A DNA stretch of 64,000 nucleotides from Pseudofrankia coriaricola (GTDB lineage Bacteria; Actinomycetota; Actinomycetes; Frankiales; Frankiaceae): the NCBI RefSeq assembly GCF_001854805.1, contig NZ_MBLO01000180.1:1-64000 (forward strand). Reading direction: 5' to 3'. Of this stretch, positions 48,923 through 61,991 are shown piece after piece. Under the pieces are notes generated by a model, which saw only the letters and a list, made by a program, of their open reading frames with translations, was not told the DNA's origin and ran no database searches. Every line of letters begins with the position of its first letter. Position 1 is the first letter of the stretch. A program made the translations under genes and the position numbers.

Positions 48923-51478
48923 GTGAGAGCACTCCGACGGTTCACCGTCCGCGCGCAGCTTCCCGAGCAGCTTGCTCCGCTCGCCGACCTGGTCATGAAC
49001 CTCCGCTGGTCGTGGCACCCGGAGACGCTTGACCTCTTCGAGTCCGTGGATCCCGAGCTGTGGCGGGCGACCAAGGGTGACCCGGTCCGCCTGCTCGGCG
49101 AGGTCGACCACGGCCGGTTGGTCGCGCTCGCCGGTGACCGCCGCTTCCTGCGTAGGCTCACCGACGCGTTCGACGAGCTTCAGGAGTATCTGAACGCCCG
49201 TCTGTGGTACCAGGAGCGGAATCTGTCCGGCGCGCCGTCGGCGATCGGCTACTTCTCGCCGGAGTTCGGCATCACCGAGGTGCTGCCGCAGTACTCCGGC
49301 GGCCTGGGCATCCTGGCCGGCGACCATCTCAAGACCGCGAGCGACCTCGGCGTGCCCATCATCGGCGTCGGGCTGCTCTACCGCGCCGGCTACTTCGTCC
49401 AGTCGCTGTCGCGGGACGGCTGGCAGCAGGAGCGCTACCCGGGCATCGACCCGCATGGCCTGCCGCTCACCCAGCTCACCGACGCCGACGGCGTCCCGCA
49501 GAAGGTGGCCGTCGGGCTGCCCGAGGGCCGTACCCTGCACGCCCAGATCTGGAAGGCGCAGGTCGGCCGCGTCCCGCTGCTGCTCCTCGACTCGGACGTC
49601 GAGGACAACCAGCCCGCCGAGCGGGGCGTCACCGACCGGCTCTACGGCGGGGGCACCGACCACCGGCTGCTGCAGGAGATGCTGCTCGGCATCGGCGGCG
49701 TCCGGGCGCTGCGGGTGTACTCCGAGGTCACCGGCGCCCCGGCGCCCGACGTGTACCACACCAACGAGGGCCACGCCGGCTTCCTGGGACTGGAGCGGAT
49801 CCGCGAGCTGGCCGCCGGTGGGCTGAGCTTCGACGAGGCGCTGGAGGCCACCCGCGCGGGCACCCTGTTCACAACCCACACGCCGGTCCCCGCCGGCATC
49901 GACCGGTTCCCGAAGGACATGGTCGCCCGGCACTTCGGCGGTGACAACGCCTGGGACGGCGTGCCCGTCGAGCGGGTGCTCGCGCTGGGCACCGAATCCG
50001 ACCCGAACATGTTCAACATGGCGCACATGGGCCTGCGCCTCGCGCAGCGCTCCAACGGCGTGAGCGCGCTGCACGGCATCGTAAGCCGGGAGATGTTCAA
50101 CGGCCTGTGGCCCGGGTTCGACCCGGCCGCCGTGCCGATCGGCTCGGTCACCAACGGCGTGCACGCGCCGACCTGGGTCTCGCGGACGCTCATCGAGCTG
50201 GCCGACCGCGAGTCGGAGCCGCCGCTGCTCTCTCCCGACGGCCAGGGCTTCGCGAAGATCGACAAGATCTCCGACGAGGTGCTGTGGGCGACGCGCCGGG
50301 AGCTGCGCGAGGGCCTCGTCGCGGAGGTGCGCCGCCGGCTGCGCGCCTCGTGGCTCGCCCGCGGCGCCGCCGCCGGCGAGCTCGACTGGGTGGACAGCGT
50401 CTTCGACCCGGACGTCCTGACCATCGGCTTCGCCCGCAGGGTGCCGTCGTACAAGCGGCTCACGCTCATGCTGCACGACCGCGACCGGCTCACCCGGCTG
50501 CTGCTGCACGCCGAGCGGCCGATCCAGATGGTCATCGCGGGCAAGGCCCACCCGGCCGACGACGGCGGCAAGCAGCTGGTCCAGCAGATCGTCCAGTTCG
50601 CCGACGACCCGGCCGTGCGTCGCCGGATCGCCTTCCTGCCGGACTACGACATCGGCATGGCCCGCTACCTCTACTCCGGCTGTGACGTGTGGCTGAACAA
50701 CCCGCTGCGCCCGCTGGAGGCCTGCGGCACGTCCGGGATGAAGTCGGCGCTCAACGGCGGCCTGAACCTGTCCATCCGGGACGGCTGGTGGGACGAGATG
50801 TTCGACGGCCAGAACGGCTGGGCGATCCCGACCGCCGACGGCGTCGAGGACCCGGACCGGCGCGACAGCATCGAGTCGGCCGCGCTGTACGACCTGCTGG
50901 AGAACGCCGTCGCCGCCCGGTTCTACGACCGTGCGGACGGCATGCCGCGCCGCTGGACCGCGATGGTGCGCCACACCCTGTCCACCCTTGGGCCGAAGGT
51001 GCTCGCGACCCGGATGGTCCAGGAATACGTCGAGAAGTACTACGTCCCCGCCGGGGTCTCCGCGCGGGCGGCGGCGGCTGACGGCTTCGGCGGCGCCAGG
51101 GACCTCTCGGGCTGGAAGGCGAAGGTGCGCTCGTCCTGGTCGGGCGTGCGGGTCGTCAACGTGGACTCGACCGGCCTTGGTGACACCCCGCAGGTCGGTC
51201 AGGAGCTCGTCGTCCGCGCGACGGTCGAGCTCGGTGACCTGGCCACGTCCGACGTCGTCGTGCGGGCTTCCTATGGCCGGGTCGACGAGACCGACCGGCT
51301 GCTCGCCCCGGCGACGCTCGACCTGCACCCCGCCGGCGACGCCGAGGGCGGCGGCCACCGCTTCGAGGGCACCATCCCACTCTCGCGCACCGGCCCGTTC
51401 GGCTACACCGTCAACGTCCTGCCCGCCCATGTCCTCCTCGCCAGCTCCGCCGAGGTCGGCCTGATCACCACCCCGTAG
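48923..51478 (+). CDS. glgP: Alpha-glucan phosphorylase
   Basis: An 851-residue GT35 phosphorylase of the actinobacterial type with an N-terminal DUF3417 domain (LAPLADLVMNLRWSWHPETL). It releases glucose-1-phosphate from glycogen-like glucans. GYFSPEFGITEVLPQYSGGLGILAGDHLK is the recognisable core, cited here in two parts: GYFSPEFGITEVLPQ and YSGGLGILAGDHLK. The pyridoxal-phosphate lysine lies in ACGTSGMKSALNGG. VDSVFDPDVLTIGFARR and VWLNNPLRP are also present. GTG 48923 is the only reasonable start, with no clear ribosome site. It converges on glgX across a perfect hairpin. Confidence 0.95.
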   Translation: MRALRRFTVRAQLPEQLAPLADLVMNLRWSWHPETLDLFESVDPELWRATKGDPVRLLGEVDHGRLVALAGDRRFLRRLTDAFDELQEYLNARLWYQERNLSGAPSAIGYFSPEFGITEVLPQYSGGLGILAGDHLKTASDLGVPIIGVGLLYRAGYFVQSLSRDGWQQERYPGIDPHGLPLTQLTDADGVPQKVAVGLPEGRTLHAQIWKAQVGRVPLLLLDSDVEDNQPAERGVTDRLYGGGTDHRLLQEMLLGIGGVRALRVYSEVTGAPAPDVYHTNEGHAGFLGLERIRELAAGGLSFDEALEATRAGTLFTTHTPVPAGIDRFPKDMVARHFGGDNAWDGVPVERVLALGTESDPNMFNMAHMGLRLAQRSNGVSALHGIVSREMFNGLWPGFDPAAVPIGSVTNGVHAPTWVSRTLIELADRESEPPLLSPDGQGFAKIDKISDEVLWATRRELREGLVAEVRRRLRASWLARGAAAGELDWVDSVFDPDVLTIGFARRVPSYKRLTLMLHDRDRLTRLLLHAERPIQMVIAGKAHPADDGGKQLVQQIVQFADDPAVRRRIAFLPDYDIGMARYLYSGCDVWLNNPLRPLEACGTSGMKSALNGGLNLSIRDGWWDEMFDGQNGWAIPTADGVEDPDRRDSIESAALYDLLENAVAARFYDRADGMPRRWTAMVRHTLSTLGPKVLATRMVQEYVEKYYVPAGVSARAAAADGFGGARDLSGWKAKVRSSWSGVRVVNVDSTGLGDTPQVGQELVVRATVELGDLATSDVVVRASYGRVDETDRLLAPATLDLHPAGDAEGGGHRFEGTIPLSRTGPFGYTVNVLPAHVLLASSAEVGLITTP

Positions 51479-51492
51479 CCGCGTCATGCGCC

Positions 51493-51540
51493 ACGCGCCG
51501 GGCCCGGGCCGACCACCACGTCGGCCCGGGCCCGGCGCGT
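51493..51540. terminator. Bidirectional terminator between glgP and glgX
   Basis: A perfect 21-base-pair stem (51493-51513 with 51520-51540) with a six-base loop CACCAC lies in the 130-base gap between the convergent glgP and glgX. The left strand begins ACGCGCCGGGCCCGGG. It would serve either direction. Confidence 0.88.
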
Positions 51541-51609
51541 TCCCGACCACGAGTTGACCACCGCGCCTCGGTGCCGGGTACTCCGAGGAGTGCCCGGCGC
51601 CGTGGGCCG

Positions 51610-54117
<2,508 letters not shown>

Positions 54118-54383
54118 TGATCACGTCCGGGTGAACGGGGCGCCTGTGGACCAACGGCGCCCTGTCGGCCGATCCCGCGGACGTTCTCCCAGCCGGCGCG
54201 CGCCGGTACCCGTCTCGGGACGTCGCGTGAGATGCGTCACCGCCACCGGGTAGGCGCGGGCCGCCGCGCGGTGCGATGGTCGTCGGCACGGGAAGTGCGC
54301 GGCCTGGCCCCGCGAGGCTGGGGCGACGGCCGGCGTGCGGGGTGGGCGCCCGGCTCAGGGACAGCGGACGAGGAGGTCGGCCA

Positions 54384-55160
54384 GTGGCGGTCGTACGACT
54401 AGAGGTTGCGGACGGGGTGGGGACCATCCGGCTGGACCGGCCGAAGGTGAACGCCCTCAATGCCGAGCTCACGGCCGAGTTGCGGGAGGTGGCGCTGGAG
54501 GCATCCCGGCGCGCCGACATCCGCGCCGTCGTGATCTACGGCGGCGAGCGGGTGTTCGCGGCCGGTGCCGACATCAAGGAGATGGCGGCGAAGGACCTGG
54601 CGGGTATCTCGAGCTGGGCCACCGAGCTGACCAGCACGTTCGAGCTTGTCGCCCGCATTCCCAAGCCGGTGTTCGCCGCCGTGACCGGCTACGCGCTCGG
54701 CGGCGGTCTTGAGCTGGCGCTGTGCGCCGACTTCCGGATCCTCGCGGACAACGCCAAGGTCGGTCAGCCGGAGATCCTGCTCGGCGTGATCCCGGGTGCC
54801 GGCGGCACCCAGCGGCTGCCTCGGCTGGTCGGCCCGGCCAGGGCCAAGGAGCTGGTCTTCTCCGGCCGCCAGGTCGGCGCCGAGGAGGCGCTGGCGATCG
54901 GGCTCGCCGATGCCGTCGTCCCGGCGGCCGAGGTCTACGCCGAGGCGGTACGGCGGGCCAAGCAGTACGTCGACGGCCCGGCGCTCGCGCTGGCGGCGGC
55001 CAAGCGCGCCATCGACGACGGTCTGGAGACAGGGCTGTCGGAGGCGTTGCGGCTGGAGACCGGCCTGTTCGTCGGCCTGTTCGGCACCGAGGACCAGAAG
55101 AACGGCATGGAGTCGTTCCAGCAGAACGGCCCCGGCAAGGCCAAGTTCACGGGCCGCTGA
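54384..55160 (+). CDS. Enoyl-CoA hydratase
   Basis: A 258-residue crotonase-family protein that hydrates trans-2-enoyl-CoA. The oxyanion-hole segments are RVFAAGADIKEMA and TGYALGGGLELAL. The two catalytic Glu positions are in LGGGLELALCADFRIL and GQPEILLGVIPGAGGTQRL (Glu). GTG 54384 follows GAGGAGG. It may act as crotonase for the thiolase and dehydrogenase 40-50 kb away. Its stop is followed at once by a half copy of the mosaic repeat. Confidence 0.94.
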   Translation: MAVVRLEVADGVGTIRLDRPKVNALNAELTAELREVALEASRRADIRAVVIYGGERVFAAGADIKEMAAKDLAGISSWATELTSTFELVARIPKPVFAAVTGYALGGGLELALCADFRILADNAKVGQPEILLGVIPGAGGTQRLPRLVGPARAKELVFSGRQVGAEEALAIGLADAVVPAAEVYAEAVRRAKQYVDGPALALAAAKRAIDDGLETGLSEALRLETGLFVGLFGTEDQKNGMESFQQNGPGKAKFTGR

Positions 55161-55350
55161 GTCTCTGGTTCGCTCCGTGCGGGCACGGCGCTCCGGTCCC
55201 TTCCCTCGCTTCGCTTCGGGAAGGGACCTCCGCGCCGTGTCCTCCTGCGCTCACGGGCGCTACGGCGACCTCCGCTGCGGCCCAACCCACATCGCTTCGC
55301 TCGTGGGCCGGGCCTCCGCGGAGGTGCGCCTCCGCGCCCAGCTCGGTGGC
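55161..55350. repeat. Mosaic repeat element, copy 5 (left arm only)
   Basis: A solo left arm starting at the base after the enoyl-CoA hydratase stop (GTCTCTGGTTCGCTCCGTGC). It has the same box order as the other copies, but no reverse-complement arm. The hairpin 55197-55226 has stem TCCCTTCCC/GGGAAGGGA around TCGCTTCGCTTC, an alternative sequence to CCCGT/ACGGG elsewhere that keeps pairing. A second hairpin is at 55286-55307 (CCCAC/GTGGG). The sequence decays after AGCTCGGT at about 55346. A palindromic GCCTCCGCGGAGG is present. Confidence 0.85.
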
Positions 55351-55485
55351 GACACGTTTGAACCTTGCGAGACGACGACAGCCCTGACAGCCCAGAAGCA
55401 GGTCAGCCAGGAACTAACAGCCCCCGCCATATTGTTGCGTGGGAAACTACCTTGGTCGTGTGGATCATGGAGGGGGCTGTCGGCG

Positions 55486-56469
55486 ATGAGCGGACCGGTG
55501 ACCAGTGAGGATGTCGTCCCCGTAGAGGGGATCCCGGGAGCTCGGGCCGATGGGTGGGCCGTGGAGATCACCGAGAGCAGGCCGCAGACGGTCGGGGCGG
55601 TCCCGGTGCGCCGAGCGCTGCCGATCCGTGCCCGGCGGACCGTGGGCGCCTGGTGCTTCGTCGACCACATGGGGCCGTTGGCGGTCGCGCCGGCCACGGG
55701 GGCCGCCGGCACGCGCGGCATCGACATCGGCCCGCATCCGCATACCAGCCTGCACACCGTCACCTGGCTGCTCGCGGGCGAGGTACGCCATCTCGACAGC
55801 CTCGGCTCCGAGCAGGTGGTGCGGCCCGGGCAGCTGAACCTGATGACCGCGGGCCACGGCGTCGTCCACGCGGAGGAGGGAACCGACTACCGCGGCGCGC
55901 TGCACGGCGTCCAGCTGTGGGTGGCGCAGCCGGAGGCGACCCGCCACGGCCCCGCCGCTTTCGAGCACCACGCCGAGCTGCCGCGCGTCGAGATCGGCGA
56001 CGCCGTCGCGACGGTGCTGGTCGGCGAGCTCGCCGGTGCGGCCTCGCCAGCCCGCCGCGACACCGAGATGGTGGGCGCGGACCTGGCGCTGCGGCCCGGC
56101 CGGGCGGTGCTGCCGCTGCGCCCCGGCTTCGAGTACGCGCTGGTCGTCACCGAGGGCGCGGTGCGGGTGGGGAACGGCTCGGCACCCGCGGCCGGCATCC
56201 AGGCGGTGGCGCGGACCGGCCAGCTCGCCTACCTCGGCGCGGGCCGCGACGAGCTGGCGCTGGACGCCACCGAGCCGGCCAGGGTGCTTCTGCTCGGCGG
56301 CGCGCCGTTCGAGGAGCCGATCGTCATGTGGTGGAACTTCGTCGGGCGCTCCCGCGCCGAGCTGACCGCCGCGTTCGAGCAGTGGGAGGACCGTGACGGC
56401 GCTGGCCGCTTCGGCCCGGTGGCCTCCCACCTCCGTCGCATCCCGGCACCACCCCCGCCCTGGCGCTGA
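55486..56469 (+). CDS. Pirin-family protein
   Basis: A 327-residue two-cupin pirin. The N-terminal cupin has the iron-binding His set in IGPHPHTSLHTVTWLLAGEVRHLDS and, later, MTAGHGVVHAEE (written here as separate motifs: GPHPHTSLHTVTW, GEVRHLDS, GHGVVHAEE). The C-terminal cupin has AVLPLRPGFEYALVVTEG and the terminal MWWNFVGRS. Some pirins show quercetinase or redox-sensing activity; the role here is unknown. ATG 55486 lies after AGGGGG. The last 15 residues are Pro-rich. Confidence 0.92.
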   Translation: MSGPVTSEDVVPVEGIPGARADGWAVEITESRPQTVGAVPVRRALPIRARRTVGAWCFVDHMGPLAVAPATGAAGTRGIDIGPHPHTSLHTVTWLLAGEVRHLDSLGSEQVVRPGQLNLMTAGHGVVHAEEGTDYRGALHGVQLWVAQPEATRHGPAAFEHHAELPRVEIGDAVATVLVGELAGAASPARRDTEMVGADLALRPGRAVLPLRPGFEYALVVTEGAVRVGNGSAPAAGIQAVARTGQLAYLGAGRDELALDATEPARVLLLGGAPFEEPIVMWWNFVGRSRAELTAAFEQWEDRDGAGRFGPVASHLRRIPAPPPPWR

Positions 56470-56556
56470 CCCGGGGCACTCTGACCCCGGGGCACTCTGA
56501 CCGGGGGCACTCCGCCCTCCGCGCGGCCTTCCGTGCAGTCCGGCTCCGGCCGGCGC

Positions 56557-57600
56557 CTAGCCCTCGTCTGGCTGATCGGCGGAATCGGGGCTCCGCAGCG
56601 CCAGGTCGGCGATGACCGGGAGGTGGTCGCTGCCGTAGTGGCCGCCCCGCTGGTAGCCGGTCACCGCGAACGCCGGCGAGGCGAGCACATGGTCGATGCG
56701 CAGCACGGGCGGCAGGAGGCCGTTCGCCGGCCAGGTCGGGCTCCAGCTTGTGCCGGTGGCGTCGTGCGTGTCCCGGACACCTGAGCTCAGCAGCCGCCGG
56801 AACGGGCGGTGGTCGTGGGTCGCGTTGAAGTCGCCGGCCAGCACGACCGGCAGCCGGGAGCCGTGCACCTCGGTGGCCAGCTGGCTGAGCTGGGCGCGCC
56901 ACTCCCGGGTGTTCTCGGCGCTCGTCGGAGCGATCGTGTGAACCGGGTAGAGCACGAAGCGCCGGCCGCCGTCGAGGGCGACGGTCATCCGGGCCAGCGG
57001 CTGCCCGCCGACCACGGGCGCGGACAGGTCGGACAGCGGGTAACGCGAGTAGACGGCGTAGCCGAACGCCCCCGCGGCCGGCTTGTCCACCCGGTAGGGG
57101 TAGTGCGCGAGCGCCCCCGATTTCTGCACCGCGCCGAGAGTGAGCGGCGAGGCCTCCACGAGCACGACGATGTCGGGGTGCGCTGCCTCGATCTGGCTGC
57201 CCAGCCGCCCGGCGGACGCGTTGTGGTAAAGCAGGTTCGCCGAGAGCACCCGGACTGGCTGGGCGCCGTCCGGTGCCTTCTCCGCTCCGCCGGGCCAGAT
57301 CTCCGGCACCGTCCAGAACAGGTGCAGCCCGATCAAGGGCACCGTCGCCAGCATCAGCGCGTTGCGCCTCAGCCCGAAGCCGACGACCAGCGAGGCGTAG
57401 ACCGGCAGGTACAGCAGCGGTGTGAGCGCGTTCAGCGCGGCGTACGGCCAGCTCAGCACGTCGTCCAGATAGACCAGCCGACCCAGCGCCACCACGCTCA
57501 GCGCGCCGACGACCAGCCAGGCCGCGGCCGCGAGCAGCGTGCGCCCGACGTCGGTCGGGTACCACCGCGGTTTCTCGGTCTCGATGCCCGCCCCGGTCAT
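56557..57600 (-). CDS. Membrane-anchored endonuclease/exonuclease/phosphatase-family protein
   Basis: A 347-residue protein. Three N-terminal membrane helices (LLAAAAWLVVGALSVVALG; LNALTPLLYLPVYASLVVGF; NALMLATVPLIGLHLFW) precede an extracytoplasmic EEP domain: RVLSANLLYHN, DIVVLVEAS, LAGDFNATHDHRPF, and the C-terminal GSDHLPVIADLAL. These are the metal and catalytic residues of the family. Such VanJ-like actinobacterial proteins may act on lipid or wall phosphates, or extracellular DNA. ATG 57598-57600 is preferred; a longer frame to 57732 is possible, and neither has a strong ribosome site. Confidence 0.85.
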   Translation of the reverse strand: MTGAGIETEKPRWYPTDVGRTLLAAAAWLVVGALSVVALGRLVYLDDVLSWPYAALNALTPLLYLPVYASLVVGFGLRRNALMLATVPLIGLHLFWTVPEIWPGGAEKAPDGAQPVRVLSANLLYHNASAGRLGSQIEAAHPDIVVLVEASPLTLGAVQKSGALAHYPYRVDKPAAGAFGYAVYSRYPLSDLSAPVVGGQPLARMTVALDGGRRFVLYPVHTIAPTSAENTREWRAQLSQLATEVHGSRLPVVLAGDFNATHDHRPFRRLLSSGVRDTHDATGTSWSPTWPANGLLPPVLRIDHVLASPAFAVTGYQRGGHYGSDHLPVIADLALRSPDSADQPDEG

Positions 57601-57880
57601 GGCCCGTTTCGCGCCGAGGCCGTCATCGGCGCTTGGCGGGCCGGCTACGGCACCTTCCCCCGACCTGCTCACCCCATCAGGGTGCCGGATGCGCACGTCC
57701 GGCCCATACCCGGCCAGGCGAGAGGTGATCAACCTGAGACGACCATCACAACGACCACAACGACCCGCTCCCGGCGGCCGGGTTCCGGGCCTGGTGACAA
57801 CCGAGCGGCGCGGGGGACGGATTCAGACATGGGAAGGCGGGCCGTTCGGCATGGCGACGACCGGCGGGGGCAGGCGGCGA

Positions 57881-59305
57881 CTACCGGGTGGAGTCGGGCC
57901 CGGCACCGGACGGGAAGCGCCGCAGGACGGGCGCGGCGTTGGTGCGCCATTCCTGCACGGTCACTGAGCCGCTGTGCGGGGCGAACGCCGTGTCGAGCTC
58001 GCGCAGCTTGTCCGTGACCCGGACGGAGGACACCGGCCCGGCGTACTCGACGGCGCGCTGGCCGGCGTCGACGGCGGCCTCCAGGTCGGGGGAGCGCCCG
58101 CGCAGGTAGGCGATGGCAAGATCGGCCTCGGCGTAGCTGCGGGTCCTGGCGCGGGAGCTGACCTGCAGGTCGCGCGCCTCGAGCAGGTGCTCGGCGGCCT
58201 GCTCCGGCCGGTCCATCAGCAGGTAGCAGTGGCCCACGCATTCGGCGACGTCGCCCGCGTTGTAGTGGGACGCCCAGGCCGGCTCGTCGTCGCACGAGCC
58301 GCGGCCGATCGCGCGCTCGATCGCGCGCTCCATGGCGGTAAGCGCCTCGACGCAACCGGCCTCGTCATGTGCCTGAGCCAACGCCCAGGCATGTTTGTCG
58401 TGGAGCATCGCCTCGACTGTCGGGGCGGCCGTGTGGTTCGCCCGGTCCACGGCGGCGCGGGCCATCGACAGGCTTTGCCGGTTGTATCCCAGCCGGGCGG
58501 CCTGGTCGCTCATGGCGGCGAGCACCCGCCCGGCGAGCTGGACGTCGTCGGCATGCTCGGCGAGGCTCAGCGCCTGGATGTAGTAGCGCTGCGCCAGTGC
58601 CTGACGGTCGCTGTCCTGCGCGAGCCAGCCGCCGAACTGGGTGAGCTCCGCGAGCGCGCTGCACAGCTCGGCGTCGGGGTCCTCACTCATCGCCGCCCGC
58701 GTACGGTCGTGCAGGAAGGTGATCACCTGGTTGCGGATCTCCCCGCTGCCAAACCGGGCATCCAGCCGGCGGAAGGCCGCCGTCATGTCTCTGATCATGG
58801 CGGCGTTGCTGCCGCCCGCGGCCTCGGTACTCGCGCTCAGCGCCCGCCGGACGACACCGGTGATGCTCGACAGCACCGGCTCGGCGAACGCACTGGCGAC
58901 GAAGGCCGTCGAGTCCTGGAGCATCTCGCGACGTCGCATGTCCCGCCCCGTAAGTCCAGCCAGGGTCCTGACGGTCTGGACAGGGGCGTCGGCGACGTGC
59001 AGTCCCAGGTCCTCGCGCCCGTAGTGCTCCCCGCGCCAGCCCAGGTCCACGGGCAGCACCGGGTAACCGACGAGCGCCGACACCTCGGCGGCGGCGAGCT
59101 CGGCCACCATCGGGTCGCGGGGCCGCATGCCACGCCGCCAGTGCCCCACGGTCGTCCGCGCCAGCCCGAGCTCGATCCGCCGGTGGTGGCGGGCACGGCT
59201 GTTCACCTGCCTGGCGAACCGGGTGTCGGAGACGCCGGACTCGCGCAGCAGGCGGTCGAACACGGTAGGTGAGGCAGGGTCGCTGGCGGGCGTGGAGCTG
59301 GACAT
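57881..59305 (-). CDS. HTH/TPR-type transcriptional regulator
   Basis: A 474-residue protein with an N-terminal HTH region (FDRLLRESGVSDTRFARQVNSRAR; ARTTVGHWRRGMRPR) and about 350 residues of helical TPR-like repeats (AQRYYIQALSLAEHADDVQLAG; ECVGHCYLLMDRPEQAAEHLLEA, each quoted only in part: AQRYYIQALSLAEH and ECVGHCYLLMDRPEQ). Such large XRE/TPR regulators are abundant in actinomycetes and often sense peptides or metabolites. ATG 59303-59305 with GGGGG upstream is the best start. No obvious target is adjacent, but the 760-base divergent gap toward etfB may contain its operator. Confidence 0.85.
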   Translation of the reverse strand: MSSSTPASDPASPTVFDRLLRESGVSDTRFARQVNSRARHHRRIELGLARTTVGHWRRGMRPRDPMVAELAAAEVSALVGYPVLPVDLGWRGEHYGREDLGLHVADAPVQTVRTLAGLTGRDMRRREMLQDSTAFVASAFAEPVLSSITGVVRRALSASTEAAGGSNAAMIRDMTAAFRRLDARFGSGEIRNQVITFLHDRTRAAMSEDPDAELCSALAELTQFGGWLAQDSDRQALAQRYYIQALSLAEHADDVQLAGRVLAAMSDQAARLGYNRQSLSMARAAVDRANHTAAPTVEAMLHDKHAWALAQAHDEAGCVEALTAMERAIERAIGRGSCDDEPAWASHYNAGDVAECVGHCYLLMDRPEQAAEHLLEARDLQVSSRARTRSYAEADLAIAYLRGRSPDLEAAVDAGQRAVEYAGPVSSVRVTDKLRELDTAFAPHSGSVTVQEWRTNAAPVLRRFPSGAGPDSTR

Positions 59306-60069
59306 CGAACCCCCGGGGTCGAATCCTGTCACTTAACGTGGGAGAGTCGTCGCCTGACGCATATCCAGGGCCAGAAAGTAGCGGACTCGTAACTTCCCAC
59401 CGAGAGAGTGTGCAGAGTCACGGGCGAATGCACGGGCTTGGAGGGCGGTGTGTCGGGCATCCTGCTCGGATCCGTGACGATGGGTCCACTCGATTGGCAC
59501 GACAAATGGTCACAGGCGAGGGGAAATGACCTCAACTGGAGGTTGGCGGGCCCGGCGGCGGGTTCGCCCGCCCCGGGCAAGCCGGCGCGAGGGCATTGGC
59601 ACTGACGGGTGATAGGCATACCCGTGGCGGTCTGCTCCCCTCCGGACGGGCGGCCCTGGACCGCTCCCCATCGGGCGGTGGGCGCTCGCCGGACCGGCTA
59701 GTCACTCGGAGGCCTGTCTCAGCGGGAAGGCATCAGGTAGAAAGGCCATAGGCAAAGGCAGGCGGACGGCGGCGGGTGGATGCCCACGAAGCGCCTGCCG
59801 GCCCCCGCCGGTGGGCGCGGTCGACGAGGCCGCGAGCGGGCGAGCGGGACGAGAAAGGCGGCGGGGCCCGCTCACCTCGGTGATCTTGGTCCGGGCGCCG
59901 GCCGGGACGACCGGGTTACTCGGCGGCGGGTGGCTGCCAGGCCGGTAAGGGATTGTGACGTAATGCGTCCGGCGTCACGCCGCCGATCATCGGGCATGTC
60001 GCGGCTACCAATGCCACCATGTCAAGAGCACTGGACACCTGATTATGTTGGCTACGGAGGCCCCTAGGC
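59306..60069. other. Divergent intergenic region, regulator / etfB
   Basis: About 760 bases, lower in GC over 59330-59540. A 65-codon frame at 59408-59605 has mixed codon use and no family resemblance. The etfB side has TGATTATGTTGGCTACGGAGG, where TATGTT could be a -10 box and ACGGAGG is the ribosome site. Imperfect GC-rich hairpins near 59550-59580 are not distinctive. Confidence 0.45.
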
Positions 60070-60855
60070 GTGAACATCGTCGTTACCGTCAAGCAGGTTC
60101 CTGATACCTGGGCGGAGAAGAAGCTCGACGCCGCGGACAAGACGGTCGACCGCGTCAGCGTCGACAACGTCATGAACGAGATGGACGAGTACGGAGTCGA
60201 AGAGGCCCTCAAGATCAAGGAAGCGCACGGCGGCGAGGTCACCGTCGTCACGATGGGCCCGGCGAAGGCGCTCGAGACGATCCGCAAGGCGCTGTCCATG
60301 GGCGCCGACAAGGCGGTGCACCTGACCGACGACGCGCTGCACGGCTCGGACGCGCTGCAGACGTCCGCCGCGCTGGCGAAGGTCATCGCCACGCTGTCCC
60401 CGGATCTCGTCATCACGGCGACCGAGGCCTCCGACGCGCGTGGCGGTGTGATGGGCGCGCTGTTGGCCGAGCGGCTGGGGCTCCCGCAGCTCACCCAGGC
60501 CCGCAAAGTGACCGTCGACCCGGCCGCGGGCAAGGTGTCGATCGAACGGCTGGCCGACAACGGCTACGCGCTGGTCGAGGCGAGCCTGCCGGCCGTCGTC
60601 GGCGTCGTCGAGAAGATCAACCAGCCGCGGTACCCCTCGTTCAAGGGCATCATGGCCGCGAAGAAGAAGCCGCTGACCACGTTGTCGTCCGGCGACGCGG
60701 GCCTTGACGCCGGTTCGGTGGGCCTCGCGGGCGCGGGCTCGACAGTCGTCGACGCCCAGTCGGCGCCGCCGCGGCAGAGCGGCACCATCGTCAAGGACGA
60801 GGGTGACGGCGGCGTGAAGATCGCCGACTTCCTCGCGGCGCAGAAGCTCATCTGA
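60070..60855 (+). CDS. etfB: Electron transfer flavoprotein beta subunit
   Basis: A 261-residue EtfB. It opens MNIVVTVKQVPDTWAEKKLD, with NVMNEMDEYGVEEALKIKE and VTVVTMGPAKALETIRKALSM, and the signature VEASLPAVVGVVEKINQPRYPS. It binds AMP and, with EtfA, carries electrons from acyl-CoA dehydrogenases to the quinone pool. GTG 60070 follows ACGGAGG. It is 13 bases upstream of etfA. Confidence 0.95.
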   Translation: MNIVVTVKQVPDTWAEKKLDAADKTVDRVSVDNVMNEMDEYGVEEALKIKEAHGGEVTVVTMGPAKALETIRKALSMGADKAVHLTDDALHGSDALQTSAALAKVIATLSPDLVITATEASDARGGVMGALLAERLGLPQLTQARKVTVDPAAGKVSIERLADNGYALVEASLPAVVGVVEKINQPRYPSFKGIMAAKKKPLTTLSSGDAGLDAGSVGLAGAGSTVVDAQSAPPRQSGTIVKDEGDGGVKIADFLAAQKLI

Positions 60856-60868
60856 GGGGTAACGATCG

Positions 60869-61828
<960 letters not shown>

Positions 61829-61870
61829 GACGGCGCGACAGCTCGCCGCCCGCGTAACGCGGACATACCA

Positions 61871-61914
61871 AAGACGGCCGGGTTCCGCCCGAACAGGCGG
61901 AAACCCGGCCGTCT
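61871..61914 (+). terminator. Terminator after etfA
   Basis: AGACGGCCGGGTTCCGCC pairs with GGCGGAAACCCGGCCGTCT with one bulged base and a six-base loop. It starts about 40 bases after the etfA stop. Confidence 0.85.
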
Positions 61915-61991
61915 CGCTGTTCGACGGTGTTCTGGTAGCGGATCCGGAGCGGCGGATCCGGGATCGGTGGTCTCTGCCCCGGCAGCGGGCG

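Noticed and set aside
59408-59605. A 65-codon frame divergent from the HTH/TPR regulator.
   Set aside because: Mixed third-position use, no ribosome site and no family; a small protein cannot be excluded, but nothing supports it.
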